This document shows, piece after piece, positions 1-11,680 of a DNA stretch of 56,161 bases. The notes below the pieces were generated by a model, which ran no database searches, was not told where the DNA came from, and saw nothing but the letters and a program-made list of their open reading frames with translations. The DNA comes from Antrodiella citrinella. Taxonomy: Eukaryota > Basidiomycota > Agaricomycetes > Polyporales > Steccherinaceae. Position 1 is the first letter of the stretch. Each line of letters begins with the position of its first letter. The stretch is from NCBI GenBank assembly GCA_004802725.1, contig SGPM01000140.1, positions 1 to 56,161 on the forward strand. The letters are read 5' to 3'. The position numbers and the translations under genes are program-made.

Positions 1-159
1 CACCTGAAGATTTCATCAACATCACCAGATCAAAATTTCAAAATAAATCGTGTTTAAAACTCGTTTACTCAAGTCTAATCGACGCAGCTAGGACACGTCT
101 TGGCGCCCAGCCGCTCTTCTCACCGCTCGTGTGCTTCCATCTCTCTTCCTCCTCTTCCT

Positions 160-184
160 CTCTCGCTCTCTCGCTCTCTCGCTC
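160..184. repeat. CT/CG-rich microsatellite
   Basis: Short simple repeat of the type CTCGCTCT repeated about three times. The surrounding stretch 1-960 shows no coding pattern I can support; the reading frame over 129-314 is only low-complexity Ser/Arg translated from this repeat. Confidence 0.7.
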
Positions 185-959
185 CTCTCATCTCGCAGAT
201 GCGAACTCGTCCCGCCGCCGACGAGAACAACACCCGACGATCCGCCCCCTTAGGGCCTCGCTAGGTGATCAATCGGGGCGTTGCCTATCCCCCTCCGGCG
301 GAAGGAAGGGATGAGTCCAGCGGATGCGCCGTATGCAGTCTTAGGAGGATCAGGTATGTTGACGGTGAATCAGCCGTTGGAAGACACCCCTGATGAGACC
401 CCTCTGTAGAACTGCATAAAATGTCAACGCCAGAGATGAGGATCTCGCCAGTTCCCCTCGCCTCCTCCTTGACCGCTCGCCGCAGCAAATCATACATTTT
501 CCTTTCTTCCCAGCCCTGCGCTTGCTCCCACCCTTTTTAATGCTCTCTTCTTTGAGTGCCTACTTCTATATTCCCTTTGCTTGCACGACTGTATAGCGTT
601 TCATTGACAACTTTGTACTTATATTAATACCGGTCGCATACACGCTTAGCGCCGGCGAGCAAAATTTGAGGGTCGCCTTCGAGCGACTGCGTTTCCTCCT
701 ACTCTCACATCCCGTCTCAGTGATCTTTCGCCCATCGCATCTCTCGCGCGCGCTGAAGTCTTCACCGGGACAGAAGGAGATTAGATGAGATATGCCAAAG
801 TGCCGAGTGTTTCCGAGAGGTCCCGCCTATCCCCTATAAGCAAGATGCCGGACAGCCAGGGGGCGATGTAGTGAGAGGCTGAGCCACCCACATAAAGAAG
901 GTGGCCGAGAAGCCGATTACCGGTCCCCTGTAGCTGTGAGGGGCTGGCCCGAGCCACCA

Positions 960-2430
960 GGTGATGCATCACACCGTTGAGGGGATCCAACGTCTTTTGC
1001 AACACCGTACAAGGCTACAACCGGCCAGTAATGCATCATTATTACAGCAAAGGCTGCTTTCAGCAGGATCAGGAACGACGCGAGTGCGCAGGCTGACATC
1101 AGGATGATCGCATCCCTCTATCGTATTGTCGCCAAGAGGCTTGATGAGAACAGGGAAGTACTGACTAGCACCATCTTTGCGGCGACCAGGTAGCATGCAG
1201 TAGGTTCGACAGCCCAGCTTTCCAGAGTGACCGACTAGCCCGTCGATCAAAGCCATTCCAGGAGAGTCGGCGGCACCAAGAGCGAACAGAAAATCCGAGG
1301 TAAAATAACGGTCCTTCGAAGCGTCCCAGATATGCAGGCCTTCCTTCTGGATGTCTGAAAGATGTGCAAGTCCGGGGAATAGGAACGAGCCGAGATTCTT
1401 TGGTTTGTTCGGTCCAGGAATAACAGCGCCTGGAAGTACGTGTCGTTTCTTGTACCGGTCCTCGGGAGCATGATCGAGAACGATCCATATATAGATCCAG
1501 CAGTCTGACTGCTTGTATTCGTAGCGCTGGCATCCATCGATAGAGAGCATGAGACACATGTCGTCGGGCTTGAGCTGACCACTTGTGACCGACTGGATGA
1601 ACTCGGAGCCATAGAACACGTCTTCGTACATGGAGATCTTGCCGTTGTTGTCACGGAGCTCCTTGAGGATCTTCTCAGTGAGCTCGGCGCGGTAGCGAAG
1701 CTTTGTCGCAGATCAGGCTAACGCCAGAGGGCCTGCAGCTGCGGACCAACAGGAAACGTAGGGAACTGACGGCGAGGCGCACCATTCGCGTTATAGCGGG
1801 GCTGACCACACCCAGGCTGAGGGCACATATCAAGATCTGCGAACGGACCTGTAAACGCGACGCATGTATCGATACACATGTCAGTGTGAAGTGGATGAAC
1901 GCCGCTGAACTCCGCGACCCGTTTTTTTGACCTCGTAATACGATAAGACTTCGTCGTCGGGGTCCCGAAGCAAGAGGGATTCTCAATTCATGTCGTATAG
2001 ACGCTTCGAGCCTTTCGTGACTTTGATATAGGCATCCATGGAGTACCGGAGGTTTGTGTCGATTTCGTCTTGTATGAGATACTCTGGCGGGTTGCGTAGG
2101 CGCTCCAAGGCGTCCTCACTGAGGCCAGACGCCTCGAGAGTTGTTGCCTTGAGAGCTTCAATAAATTCTTCGGCCAGTTTCACTGATTCTATGACAGAGG
2201 CCCGGGTTGGTATGTCCGGCTCCGGGATGGATTCGTCCTCTGGGTCCTCGAACACAATGGGCTCCTCCGAGTCGACTTGAAAGATATGATCAGGAAGATC
2301 CGGAGACTTCTCTCAATCGCGTTTACGAAAACTTCACCTGGGAGAATACTTCGCTCACCTGATGTGTTTTTGCGATGGTCGATTTGGCGTGGGACCCATA
2401 TGGCAGCCTCCCTGAGGCGTGGAGGCAACA
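960..2430 (-). pseudogene. Plavaka-type (Tnp2/CACTA-like) transposase remnant
   Basis: DNA transposase fragment of the Plavaka group (Pfam Transposase_21/Tnp2 type), common in Agaricomycetes. Reading the minus strand from 2430 down, the pieces are an N-terminal stretch with PTRASVIESVKLAEEFIEAL (about 2200), then HTDMCIDTCVAFTGPF (about 1830), then the core with LMLSIDGCQ, SDCWIYIWIVLDH, IPGPNKPKN, FLFPGL and DGLVGHSGKLGCR (1000-1600). The frame shifts at a seven-T run near 1920-1927, between EVKK and RVAEFSGV, and other joins need frame changes or introns. The C-terminal catalytic half is missing: similarity stops near 970, shortly after GCDHPDVS. I infer a truncated, inactive copy. Family assignment is firm; exact ends are not. 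Confidence 0.8.
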
Positions 2431-3059
2431 TGACTTGACTATTGATGAATCCGAGTTAAGCGTGAGTAGACATTCGAACAACAAAGTGTATGAGGCTCAC
2501 ATTCAGGTTTAAACAGACAGGACCACAATTCTGCATAAGACGAACGCGCTCCCTCGCTCCCACCTCCGACAAATCTGCCACTCAAGGAGAGGCCGTATCC
2601 CACACTAATAAATCCTTCTGTCAAGGTTAAACGGCGCAAGGGAGAGTCGGAGGATGACTCCATGGGTTCTCAAGGCCCGTCGACTCGACTTCGCAGCAAG
2701 AGATATGTTCAATGAATGGGAACAAAATACCATTATGTCGCACTCATAGTAAACAGCTAATGGTAATTTACGTCAGCGTACATGATCACAACGAATGATA
2801 AGCAAACTTGAAAATCGTACCAAGTACGTCAAACGAATAGACACGAGTAAGCTGTTCTGCCGCTTCTGCGTCCGTTATGGACGTCTGCTCACGTCCGCCA
2901 ACGTCTACCGTGTCTGTTTGCGTCTGTTTGCGTCGTCCGCGTCAATGTTACCGTGCCCAAACACGCAGGTTAGATCAACCAACCTCACTCCACTCACGCA
3001 GTCTAGATCAACCTCAGCCTGGCACACGGTACCACATACATCGGCCACACACACACACA
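2431..3059. other. Intergenic, no gene seen
   Basis: AT-richer spacer between the Plavaka remnant and the gene starting at 3060. I see no convincing coding frame; a (CA)n run sits just before the start codon of the next gene. Confidence 0.5.
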
Positions 3060-5194
3060 ATGGAGAGCCCACCTTCAGAGCTGTCATCTGCACCCAGTGC
3101 AATAGGTGATAAGCACGAGTTCCGCTGGGCTTCACTGTTTGTTGAAGGAATAAAACACCGTCACGGTGAGCCGCTGTTGGACCTTACTACTGTCTACAAT
3201 GTGGAGGAGCTCTACAATATGCGTCGTCATTGGCCAACTGGTACCATCCACCGAATGAGGACGGGCTCCTGGTTTGCGGTCAACAGATACCAGGAGAAAG
3301 CTAGTGGGTGGGAGGTAGTTCGGTGAGTGAGCACGCATGGGAGGGTGTCGGTATGTTGACGATGCCTCAATAGTGTTAATGCATGTGTGCCTGATACTGA
3401 ACCGGAGTATCTCATTTGTGATGCACAAATGGCTTTTATGCGACTATTCTGTTGGCGTTATTCTGTGGTCCGGGAAATTTTGACCCTGGTCACTTGGCCC
3501 GATGAAGGTGAACCTGGGTGGGATGAACTTGCCGATACTCTGCGAATGGTGATGGTCACTGGGGAGTACATGATGGCTGTGAGGGATGCAATAGAGAGGG
3601 AGATGGACACTGGCTTTCAGATACGATTCAAGAACGACGAAGAGATATTTCCTGAGGTTGAAGGGAAGCGGCTAATGACCCTCGATGCATGGCTGGCCCG
3701 AGAGATCAGGACCAAGGGTGACATCGAAAATACAATTGCCATTGCACCAGAGGAGAAGAGAGAGCAAGAAAGTGGTACATCACCAGTGTTAGAGAAGATT
3801 GGTGAGTGTGACCTATCTTTGAGTGAGATGTGGCTGAAGCGCATCTTAGAAGGATTGCGGGAATATCTAGCCTCTGGCTTTATTGCTGATGATGGGTGGA
3901 ATGAGTCTAAACATTGGCAGGAGGCAGAAGGAAAGGTGTTCTTTGCGCAATGGGGTGCCAGCCTTTGTCAGGCATATCGGGTGGGATATGTGGACCCCAA
4001 CTATAGCAACAATGACGTCGATGAGGGTGTCAAGGAAGCAGGTGATGACACTGTCAAATGTGCCGACTTTGACAACCGTGACCACCGTCGGTGGAGAGAG
4101 GTGGTGCCCTGTCAGCAGGGCCTCAAGAACATTGGACCTCCTTGTTCAGCGGGTCTGCTCAGTTTTCGTGAAGGGGTGAAGACAATAGTACAGCAGGCAA
4201 AGAAGAAAAGTCGTGACAAGGAGGATGAAGAGAAGGTGGAAGAGGCCGGAGATAAGCCACCGGCCAGCTCAAACTCAAGCGGACACGGGGTGAGTGGCAA
4301 ATTTTGTGTTTCTGCACAGAATGGGACCTGATCAGAGAACCTTACCTTACACACCTTACTGTTCATTCATTTGGTGTATCAGCAGAGTGTGCTGCCAGCA
4401 AGAGCAAGCAGAAGCAAAAGCAAGGTTCAATCGCAGGTGGAATCGGATCACCAATTTCCTGGAGTGCTGGAAGGAGAGACTCAACCCCAATCAACCGTGA
4501 ACAAAGCACAGGTTAGTACTCCGACTATGCCTATGAGCAAATGAATGATATTCCTTGATCACAGAGACGTGCTGTGTCAGACTTACTTCCTGTGAGTTGT
4601 AGCACTATGTTTCGAACACGAGTTGTGCTTATACTATTGACACTGTTGAACAGAGCAAAGACCATTTTAAGCGACGTAAGGTATGTGGTCTGCCTTATTG
4701 TATGCAATACGACGGGGCAGTACTATATCCGGCACTACGATTGTTTGGAGCAGCTAGTAGTTCTGAGAATGGCGACGCTGACACCCCTCTCAGACAGTTG
4801 ACACTGTGTCTGCAGCGGGACAAGCGCTGCCGCCTGCACCATCTGCAGTACCTTCAACACTTCCTGGGAATTCCAGGTCTAGGCCTCGACACACCGGAGT
4901 TGATCCACTCATGTTGGAGGATGTACGCAAAGATATAACCGCTGGGGCGATCCCAACTCCGGAGGTATGTTTTTGCATCCACTAATATTGTTTCCTCATT
5001 TGACCAAGAGCTAGAACGATGGAAGGAGACAGCGCATGCCGAGAGTTATGGGCGGACCTGTCCCATTGACTCAACGCACAGAGTCAGTTCCAGCACCTGC
5101 AACTGGACTTTCTTCCACAGAGGTGAGAAGTTCAGTACCTCTGTCCGGACGATCAATGCCTCGATCGCGACAATCAAGATCTAAGGCGCTGTAA
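3060..5194 (+). CDS. Hypothetical multi-exon protein, Ser/Pro-rich C-terminus
   Basis: I do not recognise this family. The ATG at 3060 opens exon 1 (3060-3322, ends at a GTGAGT donor). Exon 2 (about 3374-4289) continues in phase and encodes about 305 residues, with acidic and Trp-rich stretches (WLAREIRTKGDIE, WRYSVVREILTLVTWPDEGE) and a Lys/Glu-rich end (QQAKKKSRDKEDEEK). Several short exons follow with standard GT-AG borders near 4392-4510, 4566-4590, 4655-4680 and 4755-4965, coding a basic then Pro/Ser-rich tail, and an Arg/Ser end near 5194. Exon 2 has no frame break, so it may be a live gene. The last exons and the stop are uncertain. No signal peptide or membrane segment seen. Confidence 0.55.
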
Positions 5195-5639
5195 TATCCC
5201 GTATGTAGAGGGTCTTCTCATTGTTACTTCCATACAAATTTGCCATTTGTCTGTTTTGACGCCTAGATTTTCTTATGGAGCTTGTAAGCATGGAATGGCC
5301 ATGCCGCCGCCATGTTCAGTGCTCGTGTTTTCTGTTGTTTTCGGTCAGGCTGGCCTTCAATATTCAATCTCTAATTCCTATCTATGTATGCTGCTGTTCA
5401 TTGGTAGCTCGAACATCAATAAGTTATAACCCGTCTTCAAATGACCTGCCTCCGTGGCGGCCTGCCGGAATTAAGAGTCACGCATGACGCTGAGTGCGAG
5501 ACTTAGTGTGCAGGTTCTGAGAGTGTTCAATGGCTGTGGCTCCTCAACACGATACGGATTCTGGGAAAAAACATGGTCGGGGCAATCTTGAAAGTCCCTA
5601 TGGTACTGCAGATGATTGGAATGTAGACTTGCGCACTCC
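5195..5639. other. Intergenic, no gene seen
   Basis: Spacer after the 3060-5194 gene; only short random frames on either strand. Confidence 0.5.
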
Positions 5640-6300
5640 TAACCCATTGGTTACTACCTCTCCTCATCCATGCGGCCCAAATTGTTTATAAAACACGGCG
5701 GACATGCTCAGCATCCAGTTCTTCAAGTTCGCGTGTTTTAACACCGAATTCAAGTAAAGCTCCGGCATGGTCTCACCTTCGCCCACAAACAAGCTCAGAC
5801 CTACATCATCATTAGCTTACAAAAGTGAGGGATGTCAGTGAGTATCGACGTACCGGGGTGTCTGTCAATGTCCGGCCCGTCACCAGCCGTTTTGACCAAC
5901 GAGACGTGCTTCTTCGTAGCACGGTCAAACAATCATTTATTGTCCTGTACGGATGCATTCGCGCCGACCACGAGACACCGCGGATCGGATACGTGCGACC
6001 CTTGAAGAACTTCATTGTCGACGCCGCCTCGTAGTACGTACAGCCCTCCCGTTGCTCGCCTGTTGCCTTCAGCAGCCGTGCGTATGCCAACTGGATGATC
6101 ACGAATCTGGAGGAGTCAGACACCAAAGTTCTTGATCATCACTTTCTCTCACTTTGTTCGACCGATGCCCATTGCCTAGTCTTCTACGGGCTTGATCGCC
6201 AGCCTTCTCAGCTGCCTGTATCGCTTGAGTCGTTTCCTTTGACACGTTCAAGTCCAGAGGTTCCGGAGCCTTGAGACTGCCCGAGGGCTCGCCTGGGTCC
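5640..6300 (-). pseudogene. Carnitine O-acyltransferase C-terminal fragment
   Basis: Minus-strand pieces match the C-terminal half of carnitine/choline acyltransferases, which move acyl groups between CoA and carnitine. In order: EPLDLNVSKETTQAI with QAAEKAG (about 6275-6220), KNFGVSDSSRF then QLAYARLL (about 6150-6060), the substrate-binding region TYYEAASTMKFFKGRT with an expected (Y)E(S/A)A(S/T)TRxFxxGRT pattern (about 6045-6000), then LFVGEGETMPELY and NWMLSMSAVFYKQFG (about 5790-5690). The normal protein is about 600 residues; only about 200 are represented, the catalytic His half is absent, and joins need introns or frame changes. It abuts the KDZ remnant at 6308, so I infer a gene fragment left by or captured with transposons. 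Confidence 0.6.
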
Positions 6301-6307
6301 TACCTAC

Positions 6308-8950
6308 TCAGTCGCAACTCAGACGTGTCAGAAAATTGAATAACTGACCTTCAAGACTCCAAGCCGTCATGTCGTGTTCAGTGACACCAGCGGGAATTGG
6401 TGTCGTCCAGATCCAGGAAGCTTCGTTGTCCCCGAGATGGCGTGCTTTCTGGAAGTCTCGTGCAACAAGATCCTTGGAAAGATCAACGAGCTGCAAACCG
6501 CGACAGATCACCGCCGGCGCTGGCTTAGGACCCTTGGCCTTAGACGACTCGGACGAATCATCGTCTCGTTTTCGCTTCTTGCCCTTTGGATCTTGCGCGA
6601 CTGCGTCCTGAGCGACTCCTGAAGTAGTAAGAATCGGAGGGACTGAGAGAGGATCCAGGCCAGAGAGTAACAGCTTGGTGTAGTTGTAGTGATACGTCTT
6701 CGCGAGTCGTTTGCAATTCTCTTCTGTCATACGTATGGGTACGCCTGCCCGAAGATCATCCTTTTGGCCACGTGCGTTGTCCTTCTTATGCTGGATGAAC
6801 GCCGCCTTGTGTTTGGCGGCCTCTTGAATTGCTGCGAGAAGATCGTACGCACGCCCAAGACGCATGGCCTGCTCTTGCTGTGCGAGCAGGTGGAGGTTGT
6901 ACTTTGAACGTTCTTCTGGCGTGAAATCGGATGGGAGGCCGACGAGATCATCCTCCGGATGATCGTTGGCTGAGCCGTCCACGTCGTCTGTTGGAAGTAA
7001 GGTGGATAGGTCTCTAGCAAGACCCTGCTGCTGCTTTCTTAGTTTGTGGCGAGAGTGCTTCAGTCTGTCCCGCTGACCAGTGGGCCGCCAGAAAGCGAGT
7101 CTTCGAGTTCGGTTGTCAGAATCTTCCGCTGTCTCAGCTCGGAATCGTAGAGAGCATCTGAAAAAAGGAATGTGAGCGTCCGTTCATTGTTCGCTGCACT
7201 ACGATAGCTCGCTGTTGGTCTTCAATCTCGAGCGCAGTTTTCATCATCTGCGCTGCACCAGGCGGCACGCCTACAGCAGCTTGATTTGTCTTGTCTTGTG
7301 AGGCTGAAATCTCTTGATTGCAGAGCTGGGAGTAAGCTTTACCAGCACTGGGAACTGTTGTGTTCGCTTTGAGTACTCACAGTATGAAACAACAAATAGA
7401 TGATCAGCACGTACCTGCATCCTGATCGAGAAGATATACACTTTCAACCTTCTTGCTACTGCCTTTCCCTACGATAACAGCATCGGTAGACATCTGTTCC
7501 CAATTGCTCACGTTATCAGGCCCGGCTAGCGCGGTCAATCCACGGAAGTAGGCAGTGGTACGCTCTTGTCCGACCAACCCCTCTTTGAGTTTACGACCTA
7601 AAAAGCTAAACAAAAGATTAGACCAGTACACAGATGATCAGGACGGAAGATCACAGTACGCACACATTTGCTGCACCCTTGAGCCAATTCCAGAAGCTGA
7701 GGAAGTCGTTCAATGTGTCGTGGTGACCACCCGCGCTCATTTTCCTCGTGCTCAACCCGACTTGATTGTGTTCCGACCAGGGATGCTCGACACTCTCGCC
7801 TGACACAATACCAGCTCCCCAAGTGTAGCAAAGAGCATACACAGTATGGCAAAGCTGTTTATGTGCAAGCATATGCACATGAAGGAGCTTCATCGTGACA
7901 TGTTTCACGATGTCGGCGAGATGTGGGAATTGTCATTCAAACCGTTGCCGAAAATTGACTTCGTAGATATAGGCAACATCATATGTGAATAGGATGGCAA
8001 GATCTTCAAGACTCTCAAGCGCTCCTGCTAATGCGAAATTCATATGACCGAACCTGATAGCATTCGTGTAAACATCGAGATCGATAGGAAACGATTGATT
8101 ACGCACCGTTCACCTTTTTGCAGATCCCCCATTCCTCGAGCTCTAAAGCACCCATGATTGATGCACGACATTGCCACGACACCGCTCACATCAAGGTGAC
8201 GGGACTTGCCATATCGTTGAGCCTTCCCTGCCTGGAACCCGCTGCACGTTGTTGGCTAAAGTTCAACCACAATATGAGTTTTTGCGACACTGTTATACAC
8301 AACAAGGAGCAACATACCGTATCCTCTTCCTCAATTTGCTTCACGTAAGGGCCCATCTTAGTTTCATCAACGAAACATCCTTGATGAGGCGCAAGATTGT
8401 GATCGTTTGGGTCATCGTGCTTGCTCTTCTTCTGCAATCCAAAATTGCCATCTCTGCTCAGTTCGATGCGATGAATGTACCTGAAAGATACTTGGTAAGC
8501 AGCTAGATTGCGAGATGTAGGTAAGGTACTTACGACAGATGTGCAGGAACCTCTTCCAGTTGTCAGGCAAATTGAAGCTTGGCCAGGGGCACGTGTAGCA
8601 AGGGAGGATCTCGACTGGGCACCAAGCTGTGAAAATTGCCACTCCGCTTGACCATTGCCAGATGACGCCAAACGCGAGCGACCATGCTGAACTCACGGTA
8701 GTGATTCTGGAAGTACATGTCAGCACCGTATATATAATATATGACGAAACAACATACCTTGACGCTATGCGGGAACCCATTGTCGGTAAGATGTCCGAGA
8801 ACGCGAACAAAGTTGTATACACCTTTCTTCGAGGTGAAAGTGTGTATCTCCTTGAGGAGTGCAAAAGTGAAGAGACTCTTGGGGTACTCGCCGGGAACGT
8901 CCTCTTGGTAGTAAAGACCTGAGGCTTTCTTGCTCTCGTTCATCCAGATA
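6308..8950 (-). pseudogene. KDZ (Kyakuja-Dileera-Zisupton) transposase remnant
   Basis: Minus-strand pieces follow the order of KDZ transposases. From N to C: TFALLKEIHTFTSKKGVYNF and LTDNG (about 8900-8790), REFSMVARVWRHLAMVKRSG (about 8700-8640), the catalytic-Asp block DGNFGLQKKSK with DETKMGPY (about 8460-8340), FTYDVAYIYEVNFRQRFE (about 7990-7940), HVHMLAHKQLC then GAGIVSGESVEHPWSEHNQ and ALGLSTRKMS-like STRKMSAGGHHDTLNDFLSF (about 7890-7680), and the C-terminal coiled region LPSDFTPEERSKYNLHLLAQ with QAMRLGRAYDLLAAIQEA (about 6930-6830). Splice-like joins exist, but a frame break near 7080 (…LSGG to GQRDRLKH) and other gaps suggest decay. The N-terminal CxC2-type zinc cluster is absent; instead a helicase fragment lies upstream. 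KDZ elements are large DNA transposons expanded in basidiomycetes. Confidence 0.8.
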
Positions 8951-9372
8951 TTCTGCAGAGGGCTTGCACGCGCAGCGTCCAGTGTATCGGCATCAATAAC
9001 CAAACAGGACAGATTGGCCTCCTTGAACTTCGCTTCCTACGGATTGATCTTTTTCATTCTTTTGCTTGGTGAATGCAGAGCGGAAAGCCTCACCATATTA
9101 TATTCAAGCGCCTTCGTTGGAGAGACTACTACGAGCAGTGGGTTCCGTTTGAACTTGGCCACTGCTGTTTGCCAGCCGTCCGAGGAGTCAGAGCAAAGTT
9201 TCGGATTCCCAATGATGGGGTCCTTGGGGAGATTTGTTGACCTCGAGGAAATGTGTTTATGCAGAGTGTGGAACTCATTGATCTGATGTGTGCAGGCTGC
9301 CAGCAGCAATTTTTTCTCATCCTCCTCTTCGAGCTCGACAGCACAAGGACCACAAGTTGAGTGAATCAACAT
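8950..9372 (-). pseudogene. RecQ-like DEAD-box helicase fragment
   Basis: Minus-strand translation gives FKRNPLLVVVSPTKALEYN (about 9160-9090), resembling helicase motif Ia of fungal RecQ-like proteins, then after an intron or frame change EANLSCLVIDADTLDAARA and LQNIW (about 9030-8945), resembling the region following motif Ia. No Walker A, DExH or C-terminal helicase motif is present. The reading runs directly toward KDZ transposase sequence at about 8940, so this is either a transposon insertion into a helicase gene or two fragments joined by rearrangement. Confidence 0.45.
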
Positions 9373-9407
9373 ATCGCATTACGAGGTCCTAGATGATGTC
9401 TCCCAAA

Positions 9408-9840
9408 TTGGTACCATCATCATGTCATCACACCGCTCAGACCCCATCGCGCTGGGGACCACCCAGAACCACACCCGTTACATCACAGGGCGTCCTGGGA
9501 GGACGAAGGATGTCCCTTCGTCCATTGTGGTCGGCGACAAGGTCGTCTGCGCTCCTCCGATCATCCTGCAGCTTGTGTTGATGGTATTTATCATCTCCCA
9601 TACTGCTGAGATGTTCGCCACATAATTCGGTTGGTACCATTGTCATCTCATTTGTATGGGTCGTCTCACAACGCTCAGACCCCATCGCGCTGGGGACCAC
9701 CCAGAACCACACCTGTTACATCACAGGGCGTCCTGGGAGGACGAAGGATGTCCCTTCGTCCATTGTGGTCGGCGACAAGGTCGTCTGCAGTCCTACGATC
9801 ATCCTGCAGCTTGTGTCGATGATGTTTATCTCCCAGGCCG
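9408..9840. repeat. Tandem duplication, two copies about 238 bp apart
   Basis: The segment beginning CGCTCAGACCCCATCGCGCT at 9434 recurs at 9672 with only a few changes over about 165 bases; both copies are preceded by TTGGTACCAT (9408 and 9630), with about 16 extra bases in the second copy. Reading frames in both copies are alike but look like non-coding shadows. The duplication lies just upstream of the helicase/KDZ remnants. Confidence 0.85.
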
Positions 9841-10206
9841 CTGAACAAGTGCAGAGTTGCACCGTAGTGCAGTATGTTGAAGAGGAGCATGTCCTGCGCT
9901 CAGGTTTTCGCACGAAGAGACGGCGGAAGAGACCCGATCGATACAGAGCGGGGCTTTCATTCCAATAAACATGTCTTGTACTCAGTCGCGAACTGAGGTC
10001 CAGCTCTGACCGGAGTTACACCCGTGTCCCATCTTCACGCACGGGGTGTCGTTGTGTAATAAGCAGTGTAAGTATCGTTCTCCCCGGATAACAGTGTGGT
10101 ACGTATCGTATGCCTTGCTTTCCATGCCACCCATTTGTTTTCGAGTCTCCACTTCCACTCCCTGTCCCCTCGTGTCCAGTCACGAACGACCTGTCTGGCA
10201 AAGTGT
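9841..10206. other. Intergenic, no gene seen
   Basis: No supportable gene. The sequence leads into the 21-bp tandem repeat that follows. Confidence 0.4.
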
Positions 10207-10292
10207 GACGACTAGAGGCGGGAGGATGACGACTAGAGGCGGGAGGATGACGACTAGAGGCAGGAGGATGACGACTAGAGGCGGGAGGATGA
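10207..10292. repeat. 21-bp minisatellite, four units
   Basis: Unit GACGACTAGAGGCGGGAGGAT is repeated four times head to tail with one G-to-A change in the third unit. No spacers lie between units, so it is not a CRISPR array. Confidence 0.9.
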
Positions 10293-10441
10293 TCAACAGA
10301 ACATTGGTACTTACAGGAAATTGAGGTACTTACCAGCTGCTTTGTGTAAACAAGTCCCCCAGCCCACAACTATGTCTTACCCCGTCAGGCCGTGAGAGGT
10401 AATAATTTGGTAATAATACCCCAAGGGCACAGACGAGAGAG

Positions 10442-10505
10442 CTAGGCTCGTGACACCATCCACGCTCGTAAACATTGATTGATCGCGCATTTCGGAGAAT
10501 GAACC
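10442..10505 (+). repeat. Inverted repeat, left arm
   Basis: The reverse complement of this 64-base segment matches 12213-12272 almost exactly; the only clear difference is a 4-base duplication (ATTG) in this arm. The two arms enclose the Helitron-type helicase remnant. Similarity does not visibly extend past either arm. Confidence 0.9.
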
Positions 10506-10803
10506 GGAGAACAAAAGACGCGAGTTTACGAGCGCCGAGAACCCCAGCGGAGCGGCGGACCTTGAACTCGTGGAACCGGCTGGGATCCCGAGCCTAAAGG
10601 AGGACTGAGCGCAACTTGAAGCTTTGAAGCTTGAAGCCCAGTGAAAACTAGAATGATTGTCTTCCGCACCGAGGTCAGCCACGGAGACTAAGTGAAAACT
10701 AACTCTTCGCCCAGCCTTACGTAACCTGATCCATCTTATCTGAGGATGAAGATGGCTAGGCGCAGACATTCAGGTCGCGAAAGACCAGGGTCTTCGCTCA
10801 TTC

Positions 10804-11680
10804 TCACCCATCCCCACTCATCTTCGTCGAGATAGGTTGCAGATACAGTAAGTCTGAGTAAGATGGTACATCTGTGCTCATCCCACCCCATCTCTCACTC
10901 ATAACCATCCTTTGTTTTTGAATCTCTATTAGCTCCTGCAGATGATTCTTCTCCTGCCTCAACTCCTCTTCAAACTCCAATCGTAGCTTCTCGTCAAAAG
11001 CTCGCAAAATTCGAATGGTGTCCCTACCCCGACTACGCGATAGAGCGACGTACGCGTTCCGAATGGAAACTCGTCCCGCGCGTGGCGAAGTTATGTCCAC
11101 GATGATAGTTTGCAACCGTGACGTTCGCCCTTGGGATTGGTAGTCGGTGAAAGTATACACGGGTGTTATCGGCAACTGAGGCCTCAGATACTTGGTGAGT
11201 CGTGTTTGAACTTTGCGCCATGATCAGAAATATTGAGCGAAAACGATTTTGATCTCGGTTCTATAGGCACTTCGCCTTCCTGGAGTCCTTCTAAAGTACA
11301 GGCCCGCATTCGTTCGAGCTTTACAACGATGAACGCAGGTGGCTTCTTGAATGTCACCACGCGCTCATTTGCATCGAATTCCAGTTCGTCTGGGTCCAAC
11401 GCAATCCGTGTAATCTCTCTTCGAGCTCCATTAGCAATATCAAGCTGTGTCTCAATATTGAAAGTGACCATGACTCTCATTCCCACGCAAACGAAAGATT
11501 CGTCCGGCAGCTGAGATCCTTCCCTGCCATTCTCTTTTCCACGAGTCCTCGCCAAGGTGTAACACTCCAACCGATTGAGAGATCACCCACAGACCATGTC
11601 TTCAGCTGGACATACAAATATTTGGACCGTCGATTTGGTGGTGAGATTATGAACATTCAGGTTGTTCATACACTCCGCAT
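10804..11680 (-). pseudogene. Helitron PIF1-like helicase C-terminal remnant
   Basis: Minus strand encodes the C-terminal third of a PIF1-family helicase of the kind carried by Helitron rolling-circle transposons. Visible blocks: FVCPAEDMV (about 11600), FVCVGMRVMVTFN and LDIANGARREI (about 11500-11440), PPAFIVVKLERMRA (about 11330-11290), VYTFTDYQSQGRT (about 11160-11120) and NAYVALSRSRGRDTIRILR, the motif VI region (about 11060-11000). It is broken: an in-frame TGA follows MVCG near 11583, and a one-base shift near 11222 separates SLNISDH from WRKVQTRL. Walker A, motif II and the RepHel endonuclease are missing. An acidic and Lys-rich tail ends at 10804. Confidence 0.8.

Noticed and set aside
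129..314. Ser/Arg-rich open frame
   Set aside because: Translation of a CT-rich microsatellite; no homology or codon pattern.
5825..6135. Plus-strand frames over the carnitine acyltransferase fragment
   Set aside because: Shadows of the minus-strand fragment, which has clear family motifs.
10207..10292. CRISPR-like repeat
   Set aside because: Units are directly adjacent with no spacers; this is a minisatellite in a eukaryotic genome.
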